The notes beneath the pieces are model-generated. The model saw only the letters and a list, made by a program, of their open reading frames with translations, was not told the origin of the DNA and searched no databases. Shown here piece by piece: positions 12,006-19,866 of a stretch of DNA of 64,000 bases. How positions within the stretch are numbered: position 1 is the first letter of the stretch; each line of letters starts with the position of its first letter. Origin of the DNA: a bacterium. GTDB lineage: Bacteria > Planctomycetota > Planctomycetia > Pirellulales > Pirellulaceae. The stretch is from positions 62,001-126,000 of the forward strand of contig JAUIGN010000017.1 in the NCBI GenBank assembly GCA_030430075.1. Reading direction: 5' to 3'. A program made the position numbers and the translations under genes.

Positions 12006-12857
12006 ATGAGCCACGGATCCCGTCCCCCCCAACCACCGCCTGTCGAGCCGTCCTTGGAACTCGAGTCGGGTTGGCACTGTAGTCATCTCTATTACGCGTT
12101 CGATCGGGCGGTACTGGCCAGGATGTCGCCGGCAGAGATTGCGGGCGGTCGCGAGGCGATCATGGCGACGCTTGACCCCGCCGCGACCGACGCTCCGGCG
12201 CGGCTCCAGACCAGCGCCGTAAGCGGCCACAAGGCGGACTTCGGCCTGATGGCCATGGACGCCAACCCGCTGAAAATCGAATCGCTGAATCAACGTTTGC
12301 TGGCCGGCCCGCTGGGCGTGGCTCTTAACCCGACCTACTCCTTCGTTTCCGTAACGGAGATTTCCGAATATGTGCCGACCGTCGAACAGTACGGCCAGCG
12401 CCTGATTGCCGAAGGCGAGGAAGAGGGGAGTCCGGCTTACAACGCCAAGATCAAAGCCTACGAAGGCCGGCTGCCGATCATGAACCAACAGCGTCTCACG
12501 CCCGACTTTCCGCCGTATCCGTCCACGTGCTTCTACCCGATGAACAAGAAGCGGAAGGTCGTCGAGAATTGGTTCCTGCTGCCATTCGACGAGCGTAACC
12601 GGATGATGGCGGAGCACGCCCGGAGCGGCATGGCATTTGCCGGCAAGGTCTCTCAGTTGATCACGGTGGGCCTGGGGTTTGACGACTGGGAGTGGGGCGT
12701 GACCTTGTGGGCCCGGAATCCTGAATTCCTGAAAGAGATCGTCTACAAGATGCGGTTCGACGAAGCCAGCGCGCGATATGCCGAGTTCGGACCTTTCTAT
12801 ACCAGCTACATCATGTCCCCCTCCGAGATGCTCGACCACTGCCGCATTGGTGTCTGA
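12006..12857 (+). CDS. chdC: Coproheme decarboxylase (chlorite dismutase family)
   Basis: A 283-residue HemQ/ChdC protein that converts Fe-coproporphyrin III to heme b in the coproporphyrin-dependent pathway. Landmarks keep family spacing: the YPMNKKR motif places the catalytic Tyr at 177 and the propionate-contacting Lys at 181, and MAEHARSG puts the proximal His at 204, 27 residues after the Tyr as in Staphylococcus and Listeria enzymes. The C-terminal VGLGFDDWEWGVTLWA and FGPFYTSY segments are also typical. The start at 12006 skips a non-conserved upstream extension. No other heme gene is in the window. The next gene overlaps the stop by one base. Confidence 0.95.
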   Translation: MSHGSRPPQPPPVEPSLELESGWHCSHLYYAFDRAVLARMSPAEIAGGREAIMATLDPAATDAPARLQTSAVSGHKADFGLMAMDANPLKIESLNQRLLAGPLGVALNPTYSFVSVTEISEYVPTVEQYGQRLIAEGEEEGSPAYNAKIKAYEGRLPIMNQQRLTPDFPPYPSTCFYPMNKKRKVVENWFLLPFDERNRMMAEHARSGMAFAGKVSQLITVGLGFDDWEWGVTLWARNPEFLKEIVYKMRFDEASARYAEFGPFYTSYIMSPSEMLDHCRIGV

Positions 12858-13384
12858 TGGCCAAATTCGAATTCCCGCGCAACCCGGGCACGGATCGCGG
12901 CAGCCCGTTTGAGGATGCGGAGGGTAACAATCCGTTTTCAGACGGCACGTCGCCGCCCGCGGAAACGAGCCACGACAACCTGTTTGCGGCACCCGCCTCG
13001 GGCGAGCCGCGACCGTACACGCCGGGCGACTATGAAACGGCCCTGGTGGCCAACTCGCGGGGCGCGCTGGTGCTGGGAATCATCGGGGCCGGCATGTCGG
13101 CGATGGGGGTGATCGGCGTTGTGCTGGGGATTGCCGGCGTCGGAACCTGGCTCGTTCCTTTGTTCTACGCACTTCCGGTGCAGTTTGCTGCCCTCGCGGT
13201 GGCGATTCCTGCCTGGATGATCGCGGGGCGAGACTTACGTGCCATGAAGGCCGGGGCCATGAAAGCCGAGGGTCGCCGCCAATCGAGATTTGCACTCGTG
13301 CTGGGCATTGCCGGGACGGTGTTGGGCGCGATCCCTGTCGTGCTCTATTTCGGTATCCTGATCTACTTCACCTTCCTGGCGTAG
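12857..13384 (+). CDS. Small membrane protein, DUF4190-like
   Basis: A 175-residue protein with a disordered, acidic and Pro-rich N-terminus (1-65) and three hydrophobic segments (~73-95, ~98-120, ~146-172) carrying small-residue motifs such as LVLGIIGAGMSAMGVIGVVLG and LVLGIAGTVLGAIP. This duplicated 'LGI-G' arrangement resembles DUF4190-type membrane proteins of unknown function. Its ATG overlaps the chdC stop (TGATG), so it is translationally coupled to chdC, but a role in heme synthesis cannot be inferred from that alone. It converges with the next gene. Confidence 0.72.
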   Translation: MAKFEFPRNPGTDRGSPFEDAEGNNPFSDGTSPPAETSHDNLFAAPASGEPRPYTPGDYETALVANSRGALVLGIIGAGMSAMGVIGVVLGIAGVGTWLVPLFYALPVQFAALAVAIPAWMIAGRDLRAMKAGAMKAEGRRQSRFALVLGIAGTVLGAIPVVLYFGILIYFTFLA

Positions 13385-13480
13385 TTCGCGGGGAAACGGG
13401 GTAGGCCGGCGCGGGCAGCCTCCGAAAGTTGACGGCTTCCCGTTCCGTGAGGTGCTGCCCCGCATGTCGGCCCTGCGTGG

Positions 13481-14296
13481 TCACTCGGGCTGCTTCGCCG
13501 CGCCCTCTTTGGCCTCGGCCGGTTGCTTGGCTACGCCAGCGTCGTCGCTTTCCTTCTTGGCCGGTCGAGGCGTCAACACAAGTCGCACCGGTGTCCCCTT
13601 GGGTGGGATGTTCTCCGTGAAGGACTCGAAGAGCAGGTTGTTATTAGCTTTTGGACTCTCAACCGGAACGTCCAGTGTCGCCGAGGGGAAATTCGAGACA
13701 CAAATGAAGTCGCCCGCGTCGCCGTGGTAGAACTGGTCACCGTTCTCCGGATCGGTCCAGAAGCCGCTTCCGGCGAAGACCCAATCGTACTTCATGGCCT
13801 GCTTGGTCTTGACGTCGCGGACCCAGTTCTGTGCCCGCGTGCTGTGTTTCTTGCGGTCCTTGTCGTACCAGAGCAGTTGGATGTCAATCACCGATCCTTG
13901 GGCCGGCGAGTACTCCGGTTCGAAGCGGGCGGGGCGTCCCGACTTGGCTCCGACGGCAATCAGCCCCGCGTGGACCTCGCGGGCCAGGCAGTCCACCGCG
14001 ACGACGGATTCGTGTTCCTTGGTTTGCCGGGGACAGGCGAACATCTCCAGTTGCCCCTCTGTCAGGCAGACGACGCCGTCAAACACAACCCGTTTGCGTT
14101 TCGTGTCGAGCCAGATGTCGTGCTCTTTGGAAAGTCGCACCAAGCCGGACGGCGGTGTGAACCGCTGATTCGCAAACGGATCAGGTTCGGCGGCAGCATC
14201 CGCAGCTGATTCGTCGTCGGCCCGTACGCACAGGGATCCGATCAGCACGACAAGGGCAGCCACCACGGGGTACGGCAGGAGCGTCGACGATCTCAT
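13481..14296 (-). CDS. Exported YdjY-domain protein
   Basis: A 271-residue exported protein with a Sec signal peptide (hydrophobic 10-24, cleavage near CVRA). The mature part carries the segments VCLTEGQLEMFACPRQTKEHES and VHAGLIAVGAKSG, which I associate with YdjY-type domains common in planctomycete genomes, and ends in a charged low-complexity Lys/Glu/Ala tail. Two Cys residues (in VVCL and FACP) and one later (VDCL) could be structural. The start at 14296 begins the signal peptide; earlier in-frame codons add over 100 unlikely residues. A weak promoter (TTCGTT, 17 bp, TATGAT) may lie near 14367-14395 on this strand. Function unknown. Confidence 0.75.
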   Translation of the reverse strand: MRSSTLLPYPVVAALVVLIGSLCVRADDESAADAAAEPDPFANQRFTPPSGLVRLSKEHDIWLDTKRKRVVFDGVVCLTEGQLEMFACPRQTKEHESVVAVDCLAREVHAGLIAVGAKSGRPARFEPEYSPAQGSVIDIQLLWYDKDRKKHSTRAQNWVRDVKTKQAMKYDWVFAGSGFWTDPENGDQFYHGDAGDFICVSNFPSATLDVPVESPKANNNLLFESFTENIPPKGTPVRLVLTPRPAKKESDDAGVAKQPAEAKEGAAKQPE

Positions 14297-14588
14297 GACT
14301 TGACTCGGTTCGGGGGATTTCTGGAAAAAGTTACCTGCGGGGAAGCCAACCTGCCCCTTGCTTGCTATCATACGCAACTTTCGCGAGTGAACGAAGCGGG
14401 GACGGTCGACCGCACTGATATCGTCGATCCGTTTGTCGTCGCTGCATGGTCCAGCAGGCGGATCTCTTCCGCAACTGGCGGATGCCGAGGCGGTGAACGG
14501 GGCCTGATCGGTCCCGGCCGCATCGTGTTGCCGGAGTACGAGCGGCAGTTCGCCTGCGATGAGGGAATCTGGCGGAGGTCGAAAAGGG

Positions 14589-16397
14589 ATGCCTACGAAG
14601 ACACCTGTTGAGAAGCAGCCGCGTGTACCTGCCACGAAAACGAAGCTCGGCCCGGATCAATGGCCCGAGTGGACGCAACACCTGGCCAAACGAAAACGGC
14701 CTCGACCGCTGAGTGACCTCATCGCAACGGGTTCAACGTCGGCCCTCCAGTGGCCGCTCCACGCCGAGTTTGCCGAGAGCGAGTCGGCCGATATCGTCCA
14801 CCGGCTGGAGCGGTTCAAGCCGCCGAAGTCCACGAGTAACGGTTCGATGGCTCGGCGGGTTGAGAGCTGGCTGGAAGCCGCCGGCGGTCGTGCACCGTCC
14901 CCTTTGTTCGGCATCGAGTGTCTGGCCTGGGCGCACGCCCTACCGAGACTGGCGCGGCTGTTGCCCGCGGCACCGTGGTGCCAGTTGCTGGAACAACTCG
15001 CGACGGTCTGCCACGACGCGGCCGGCATCTCCGTGACGGAACAGCCGTTGACGCAGCAGATGCTGTGTGGAGAACTTCCGTTGACCCTGGCGTATCTCTT
15101 TCCGGAGATCGAGTCCTGCGCCGCGCTTGCCGCACCGGCTCGCCGCGCTTTGTCCGACGGGATTGTCGAATTGCTCGACGGCGAAGGGCTGTTCAATGCT
15201 CGACACCTACGGGCCATGCGTCCGCTATTGGGCTGCTGGACGCGGTGTGGGTATCTGGGGGATGCGATGCCCGCAGGTTGCTTCCACGAAGAGGCGCAAG
15301 CGCAATATGAATGGCTCGTCCGGGAGTCCCTCCGATTGACGCGGTACGATGGTTCCCAGGTGCTTGCCGACCACGGTTCGGGGCGGTGGGAGCCGAGTCT
15401 CATGGCGGCGGCCCTGAAGCGGGTTTCGAGCCGCAAGGACGCGACGCTCGCCGGCCAGGCACTGCCGCCGGGTGTCGAGTTGGCGGTCAGCAGGAAACCG
15501 GCCGGCAAGAAGGCGGCCAAACAGAAGACGAACAAGTCGAAATCAAAGCCAAAGCTCCCCGATCCGGCCATCCATTCCGATTGGGCGGGGATGGCGGTGC
15601 TCAAACGATCCTGGCAACGCGAAGATCCCTCGCTTGTGCTGGCCTACCACGAGCAATCGTTGGCCCTCGAGCTAAACGCCGGCCGCGAATTGCTGTGGTC
15701 GGGAGAATGGGGATTCCAAGCGCGGGTTGACGGCCAGTTGCTGGAACCGGTCGATGCGTGGGAGGAAGTTTGCTGGGTCTTTGATCGCGATGTGGCCTAT
15801 GTTGAAGTCGAGGCCAAGCTGTCGAACAACTGGCGTCTGCAGCGTCAACTCTTACTGGCGCGCGAGGACCAGGTCCTGTTTGTCGCCGACGCCCTGTTGG
15901 GCAATCGGGCGTCCGCCATCGACTATCAGTCGACCCTGCCGTTGGCGTCAGGGATGCGGTTCAAGCCGGCCGAGGCAACTCATGAAGGCCGGCTGTCCGG
16001 CCAGCGGCGTGTTGCCAATCTCCTGCCAATCGGCCTTCCCGAATGGCGATCCTCGCGCGACACGGGATCGCTCGAACAGACAGACCAAGGGCTGGTCCTT
16101 TCGCAACATGCCGAAGGAGTGCGGCTGTTCGCTCCGTTGTTTTGCGATTTGAACCCGCGCCGCTTCAAGAAGCCGTTGACCTGGAGGCACCTGACGGTTG
16201 CCGAGCACTTGGAGATCTCGGCCGCCGACGAGGCCGTCGGATATCGAGTGCAGATCGGCAAGCACCAGTGGCTGTTCTATCGATCGCTGGGGCCGGCCGG
16301 AAACCGAACGGTGCTGGGCCAGAACTTCAGTGCCGAATTTGTTGCCGCCCGCTTCCCCGCCTCCGGCGAAGCGGAGAAGTTGATCGAGATCGAATAG
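14589..16397 (+). CDS. Large protein of unknown function, heparinase-like layout
   Basis: A 602-residue protein without signal peptide. The N-terminal half is alpha-helical and Trp/Leu/Ala-rich (ECLAWAHALPRLARLLP, GELPLTLAYLFPEI), followed by a Lys-rich linker at ~300-325 (KKAAKQKTNKSKSKPKLP) and a beta-rich C-terminal half (~330-600). An alpha-toroid followed by a beta-sandwich is the layout of heparinase II/III-like lyases, and similar proteins occur in planctomycetes, but I see no catalytic motif, so this is only a fold guess. The ATG at 14589 has GGAGG at 14574-14578. The gene is divergent from the YdjY-like gene. Confidence 0.7.
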   Translation: MPTKTPVEKQPRVPATKTKLGPDQWPEWTQHLAKRKRPRPLSDLIATGSTSALQWPLHAEFAESESADIVHRLERFKPPKSTSNGSMARRVESWLEAAGGRAPSPLFGIECLAWAHALPRLARLLPAAPWCQLLEQLATVCHDAAGISVTEQPLTQQMLCGELPLTLAYLFPEIESCAALAAPARRALSDGIVELLDGEGLFNARHLRAMRPLLGCWTRCGYLGDAMPAGCFHEEAQAQYEWLVRESLRLTRYDGSQVLADHGSGRWEPSLMAAALKRVSSRKDATLAGQALPPGVELAVSRKPAGKKAAKQKTNKSKSKPKLPDPAIHSDWAGMAVLKRSWQREDPSLVLAYHEQSLALELNAGRELLWSGEWGFQARVDGQLLEPVDAWEEVCWVFDRDVAYVEVEAKLSNNWRLQRQLLLAREDQVLFVADALLGNRASAIDYQSTLPLASGMRFKPAEATHEGRLSGQRRVANLLPIGLPEWRSSRDTGSLEQTDQGLVLSQHAEGVRLFAPLFCDLNPRRFKKPLTWRHLTVAEHLEISAADEAVGYRVQIGKHQWLFYRSLGPAGNRTVLGQNFSAEFVAARFPASGEAEKLIEIE

Positions 16398-16521
16398 GCA
16401 TCGACATCCCCGCAAGTATCAAGTGGCGGCGGACGGACCGACTTCGTTCGCCAGGACCGGCCACCTCGAGACGGCCGGCTGAACGTCCACGGGGCGAACA
16501 AGCGGCGGGTGCCAGGAGGTT

Positions 16522-16578
16522 GTTGCCGGAGCGACACGGTGTTGCCAGAGCGACACGGTTTTGCCGGAGCGACGATTG
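16522..16578 (+). repeat. Three 19-bp tandem repeats before yggS
   Basis: Unit GTTGCCGGAGCGACACGGT occurs at 16522-16540, 16541-16559 (one change) and, more diverged, 16560-16578. The array sits immediately upstream of the yggS ATG at 16583 and just after a strong AGGAGG at 16514-16519, so that this ribosome-site-like sequence is now 63 bases from the start codon. The repeats read through in frame with yggS without a stop. Confidence 0.85.
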
Positions 16579-16582
16579 GGCC

Positions 16583-17338
16583 ATGGGTCGAGAAGAACGC
16601 ATTGCAGAGAATCTGACAGCGATTCAGCAACGGGTCGCCGATGCCGCTGAACGTAGCGGGCGCACGGCCGCGGATGTCACGCTGGTCGGCGTCACCAAGT
16701 ACGTCGGCGTGCCGGAGACCGAGGCGCTGATCGCCGCGGGCTGCCGCGACCTGGGGGAAAGCCGGCCCCAAGAGCTATGGGCGAAAGCGGCGGCGTTGTC
16801 GGATCTAGGTCGATCGGCCCCAGCCCCGGCCCCGGCACGTGCAGATCCACCTGGCGCAGGCCTGCGATGGCACCTGATCGGGCACCTGCAGCGAAACAAG
16901 GTCAAGCGGACACTGCCGCTGCTGTGGCTGACCCATTCCGGTGATAGCCTGCGACTGCTGAAGGCACTTGATCAATCCGCCACCGCGCTGCAGGGCTGCG
17001 CCCGGGTCTTGCTGGAAGTGAATATCTCAGGCGACGACGCGAAACACGGGTTCGCACCGGACGAGCTGCCGGTGATCTTGCCGCAACTGGCCGAACTGAA
17101 GCAGCTCCACGTGCAGGGCCTGATGGCCATGGCGCGCCTGGCGGGTGACGCCGAGGCAGCTCGCCGCGACTTCGCCGCTTTGCGTGAATTGCGAGACCGT
17201 CTGCGACCCGGATGCCCTGCCGAGGTCGGCCTCGATCAGTTGTCGATGGGCATGAGCCGGGACTTCGAAGTCGCCATTGAAGAAGGGGCCACGATGGTCC
17301 GGGTTGGTTCCGCCCTGTTCGAAGGAGTTGCGGGGTGA
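16583..17338 (+). CDS. yggS: Pyridoxal phosphate homeostasis protein, YggS family
   Basis: A 251-residue single-domain TIM-barrel PLP-binding protein of the YggS/PLPBP family, which buffers free PLP and has no known enzymatic reaction. The PLP lysine is in LVGVTKYV (Lys39); LGESRPQE, WHLIGHLQRNK, VLLEVNISGDDAKHGF, and LSMGMSRDFEVAIEEGATMVRVGSALF are conserved family signatures. A ~10-residue Pro/Ala insert (APAPAPARADPPGAG) precedes WHLIGHLQ. The ATG at 16583 matches family length. The next gene overlaps by four bases (GTGA), the familiar coupling of YggS and YggU-type genes. Confidence 0.95.
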   Translation: MGREERIAENLTAIQQRVADAAERSGRTAADVTLVGVTKYVGVPETEALIAAGCRDLGESRPQELWAKAAALSDLGRSAPAPAPARADPPGAGLRWHLIGHLQRNKVKRTLPLLWLTHSGDSLRLLKALDQSATALQGCARVLLEVNISGDDAKHGFAPDELPVILPQLAELKQLHVQGLMAMARLAGDAEAARRDFAALRELRDRLRPGCPAEVGLDQLSMGMSRDFEVAIEEGATMVRVGSALFEGVAG

Positions 17339-17631
17339 TCGAACTGGGACGGCACGAGCGGGGCGTGTTGCTGCCGGTGCGAGCGCAACCCGGCGCCCGC
17401 CAGAACGGGATCCAGGGCGAGCACGCGGGGGCACTCAAAGTCAGCGTCACGCAGGCGCCGGAAAAAGGCAAAGCGAACCGGGCAATCGTCGCGGTGCTGG
17501 CAAAACAACTCATGCTCCGCAAGTCACAGATCGAACTGGTCAGCGGCGGGACTTCGTCGCAGAAGCGGTTTCTGATTGCGGGCGCGACGGTCGACGAACT
17601 TCAGTCACGCATCACCGCCTGCGTACCTTGA
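17335..17631 (+). CDS. DUF167/YggU family protein
   Basis: A 98-residue DUF167 protein. The family core is clear: VRAQPGARQNGI, LKVSVTQAPEKGKANRAIVAVLAKQL, and KSQIELVSGGTSSQKRFLIAG. It starts with GTG inside the yggS stop (4-base overlap), so it is translationally coupled. The biochemical role is unknown; genes of this family often sit beside yggS and cell-division or membrane genes. The family usually has 70-110 residues, so it appears complete. A truncated family B repeat occupies the gap to the convergent ilvE gene. Confidence 0.9.
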   Translation: MIELGRHERGVLLPVRAQPGARQNGIQGEHAGALKVSVTQAPEKGKANRAIVAVLAKQLMLRKSQIELVSGGTSSQKRFLIAGATVDELQSRITACVP

Positions 17632-17805
17632 CCGTGACCGTTACGACGGATGACACGTGACCGGATCGCTTTCGCCGCAGCGTCGGTCACGCGAAGCATC
17701 CGGCCATCCGGCATCGGCATCACGCGTGCGGCAGCGGATCGAGTCAAGCATGGAATGTCATGCAAAGCATGACCTACGGAAGTGTGGAATTCGGGAGTGT
17801 GGGTT

Positions 17806-17890
17806 CACTCGGGTCATCCACCAGCCGTCGGGCGTCACCACCGGCTCCGTTGATTGCCGAGCAAACCGGATGCGAACGCGATCCGGCCGA
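17806..17890 (+). repeat. Dispersed intergenic repeat, family B copy 2 (5' half)
   Basis: Only the first half of the element is recognisable: CATCCACCAGCCGTCGGGCG, CCGGCTCCGTTGATTGCCGA, and CAAACCGGATGCGAACGCG followed by ATCCGGC. It lies between the convergent DUF167 and ilvE genes. The remainder of the gap (17632-17805) holds nothing recognisable. Confidence 0.65.
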
Positions 17891-17898
17891 CCCGGCAT

Positions 17899-18756
17899 TC
17901 AGGACCCGGTCTTCTGCCGAAAGCGGGCCGTCAGCTTTCGCGTGATGGGGCCCGGCTGGCCATCGCCGATGACGCGGCTGTCGACCTTGACCACCGGAAT
18001 GATCTCGGCAGCGCTTCCTGTCAGAAAACACTCGTCGGCAATGTAGACGTCATGTCGGGTGAGGGTGGTCTCGCGAACCGGCAGGCCTTCTTCGCGGGCC
18101 AGTTCAATCGCGAAATCGCGTGTGATGCCTTCCAGGATCCCCGCCTCGACCGGCGGCGTGAGGACTTGCCCGTCCCTGACCAGAAAGAAGTTGTCTCCCG
18201 TACACTCGGCAACTTCCCCGTTGTGGTTCAGCATGAGGGCTTCCACACAGCCGGCTTGCAGCCCTTCGATTTTGGCAAGCACGTTATTGAGATAGTTCAG
18301 AGACTTGATGCGGGGGCTGAGTGCGGCCGGATGGTTGCGGATCGTGGCCACGGTGATGATCTCAAGCCCGTTCTCGTAGAATTCGGCCGGATATAAGGTG
18401 ATGCAATCCGTGATGATGATCACCTGGGGGTGACTGCACTTGAATGGATCGATGCCCAGTGCTCCCGCGCCACGGGTGACGATCAACCGAATGTAACCGT
18501 CCTGGATGCCGTTTAATTTGAGCGTTGCATTGACGGCGTCTGCCATTTCCTGTGCGGACAGTGGGATCTCCAGGCAGATTGCCTTGGCCGATTTCCAGAG
18601 CCGATCCAAGTGTTCTTCCAGCCGGAACACTTGCCCGCCGTAACTGCGCATCCCCTCGAAGACTCCGTCGCCGTAGAGCAGCCCGTGATCGTAGACGCTG
18701 ATCTTGGCGTCTTCTTTATCGTAGTAGTGTCCGTCGATATAGATTTGGAGCGGCAT
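17899..18756 (-). CDS. ilvE: Branched-chain amino acid aminotransferase (fold type IV)
   Basis: A 285-residue class IV PLP aminotransferase that most likely makes Val, Leu and Ile from their 2-keto acids. YDHGLLYGDGVFEGMRSY (residues 22-39) is the IlvE-type N-terminal signature; RIKSLNYLNNVLAKIE carries the PLP Lys at 151; EVAECTGDNFFLV and the final ADECFLTGSAAEI segment bind the cofactor and substrate. The family also contains D-amino acid aminotransferase and aminodeoxychorismate lyase, so substrate is inferred. The ATG at 18756 is chosen by homology; the open frame extends upstream over the lolD end. It lies 118 bases downstream of lolD on the same strand. Confidence 0.88.
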   Translation of the reverse strand: MPLQIYIDGHYYDKEDAKISVYDHGLLYGDGVFEGMRSYGGQVFRLEEHLDRLWKSAKAICLEIPLSAQEMADAVNATLKLNGIQDGYIRLIVTRGAGALGIDPFKCSHPQVIIITDCITLYPAEFYENGLEIITVATIRNHPAALSPRIKSLNYLNNVLAKIEGLQAGCVEALMLNHNGEVAECTGDNFFLVRDGQVLTPPVEAGILEGITRDFAIELAREEGLPVRETTLTRHDVYIADECFLTGSAAEIIPVVKVDSRVIGDGQPGPITRKLTARFRQKTGS

Positions 18757-18874
18757 CGATTCAATCGCCAGGCCGAGCCCGACTGCCAAAAGGTGGGGGG
18801 GAGACGGTTGATACGCTGGATCACCTGCAGGCCGAGCGAAACGGGGCGGGGAGGTCCGTTGCAGCCGAACAGCC

Positions 18875-19822
18875 TCAAGCCAACTGCACGCGCCCCTCGA
18901 ACAGGCGAACGGTACGGTCCGCCTGGACCGCGATTCCGGCGTCATGGGTCACCATGACTATAGTGAGGTTCTGTTCGGCATTCAAGGTTCGCAGAATTTC
19001 CATCACTTCCTCACCATTTTGCCGATCCAGGTTCCCCGTCGGCTCGTCGGCCAGCAACAATCGCGGTTCGGCAATCAACGATCGAGCAATGGCTGCCCGC
19101 TGCATCTCGCCGCCGGAGAGTTCGCGCGGTTTATGGTCGAGCCGATGGGACATGCCCACCAATTCCAACAACTGCCTGGCTCGCTCGGTGAATTCCCGCT
19201 TTCGCCGCCAATAGCTCAACGCGCCCTCGGCGATCATCAGGGGCATCAACACGTTTTCCAATGTCGTGATCTCGGGCAGCAAGTGGTAGAACTGAAAGAC
19301 CATCCCGAATTGCTGGTTCCGCAGCTTGTCGCGGCGGCTGGACGAAAGAACGTCGATTCGTTGGCCGTCAAAGTGGATTTCGCCGGCGTCGGGTGCGTCG
19401 AGCGTGCCCAGGACGTGCAGCAGGGTGCTTTTGCCCGAACCGCTCTGTCCGATGATCGAAACAAACTCGTCCTCCTGCACCTCGAAGTCCACCTCCTGCA
19501 ACACGGGGACTTCGTGGTTTCCCTTCCAGTAGCTCTTCGAAAGACCGTGTGCCGCCATCAGCGGACACGCGCTCGCGGGCTTGCCGGCCGGTTGCGGCGC
19601 GGCACGGTGCTGCCGATCGGCGGCACCGGCTGGCTCGGCATCGACGTCGGCGATGCTGTCCGGGGAACCGTTGGTTGGCCTGGACATGTCCGCCGGTTCG
19701 TCACCCCCCGCCGCTTCGCCCGGATCGACGGGGGCCGCCGGATGTGAAAATACCGCGTGCGGTCCCGAGGCGTCTTGGCGGCCGCGGTGTTGTTTGGAGG
19801 CAAGGTCGAAAAAGCTGTTCAT
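18875..19822 (-). CDS. lolD: Lipoprotein-release ABC transporter ATPase, LolD-like
   Basis: A 315-residue ABC ATPase of the LolD/MacB type. Walker A GQSGSGKST, the Q-loop region FQFYHLLPEITTLENV, signature LSGGEMQRAAIARSL, Walker B LLLADEPTGNLD and the switch His in VTHD are all present. It begins 44 bases after the LolC/E-like permease and presumably powers it to release lipoproteins from the inner membrane. The N-terminus is odd: 88 residues rich in Ala, Pro, Asp and Gly precede the ATPase domain, which would normally start near MAAHGLSKSYW. GGGAG eight bases before the ATG at 19822 supports the long form, but an internal start at 19558 is possible. Confidence 0.9.
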   Translation of the reverse strand: MNSFFDLASKQHRGRQDASGPHAVFSHPAAPVDPGEAAGGDEPADMSRPTNGSPDSIADVDAEPAGAADRQHRAAPQPAGKPASACPLMAAHGLSKSYWKGNHEVPVLQEVDFEVQEDEFVSIIGQSGSGKSTLLHVLGTLDAPDAGEIHFDGQRIDVLSSSRRDKLRNQQFGMVFQFYHLLPEITTLENVLMPLMIAEGALSYWRRKREFTERARQLLELVGMSHRLDHKPRELSGGEMQRAAIARSLIAEPRLLLADEPTGNLDRQNGEEVMEILRTLNAEQNLTIVMVTHDAGIAVQADRTVRLFEGRVQLA

Positions 19823-19866
19823 CGAGCGATCTCCCGGCACGCGAGGTTGACGCACCGCTAAAGGAA

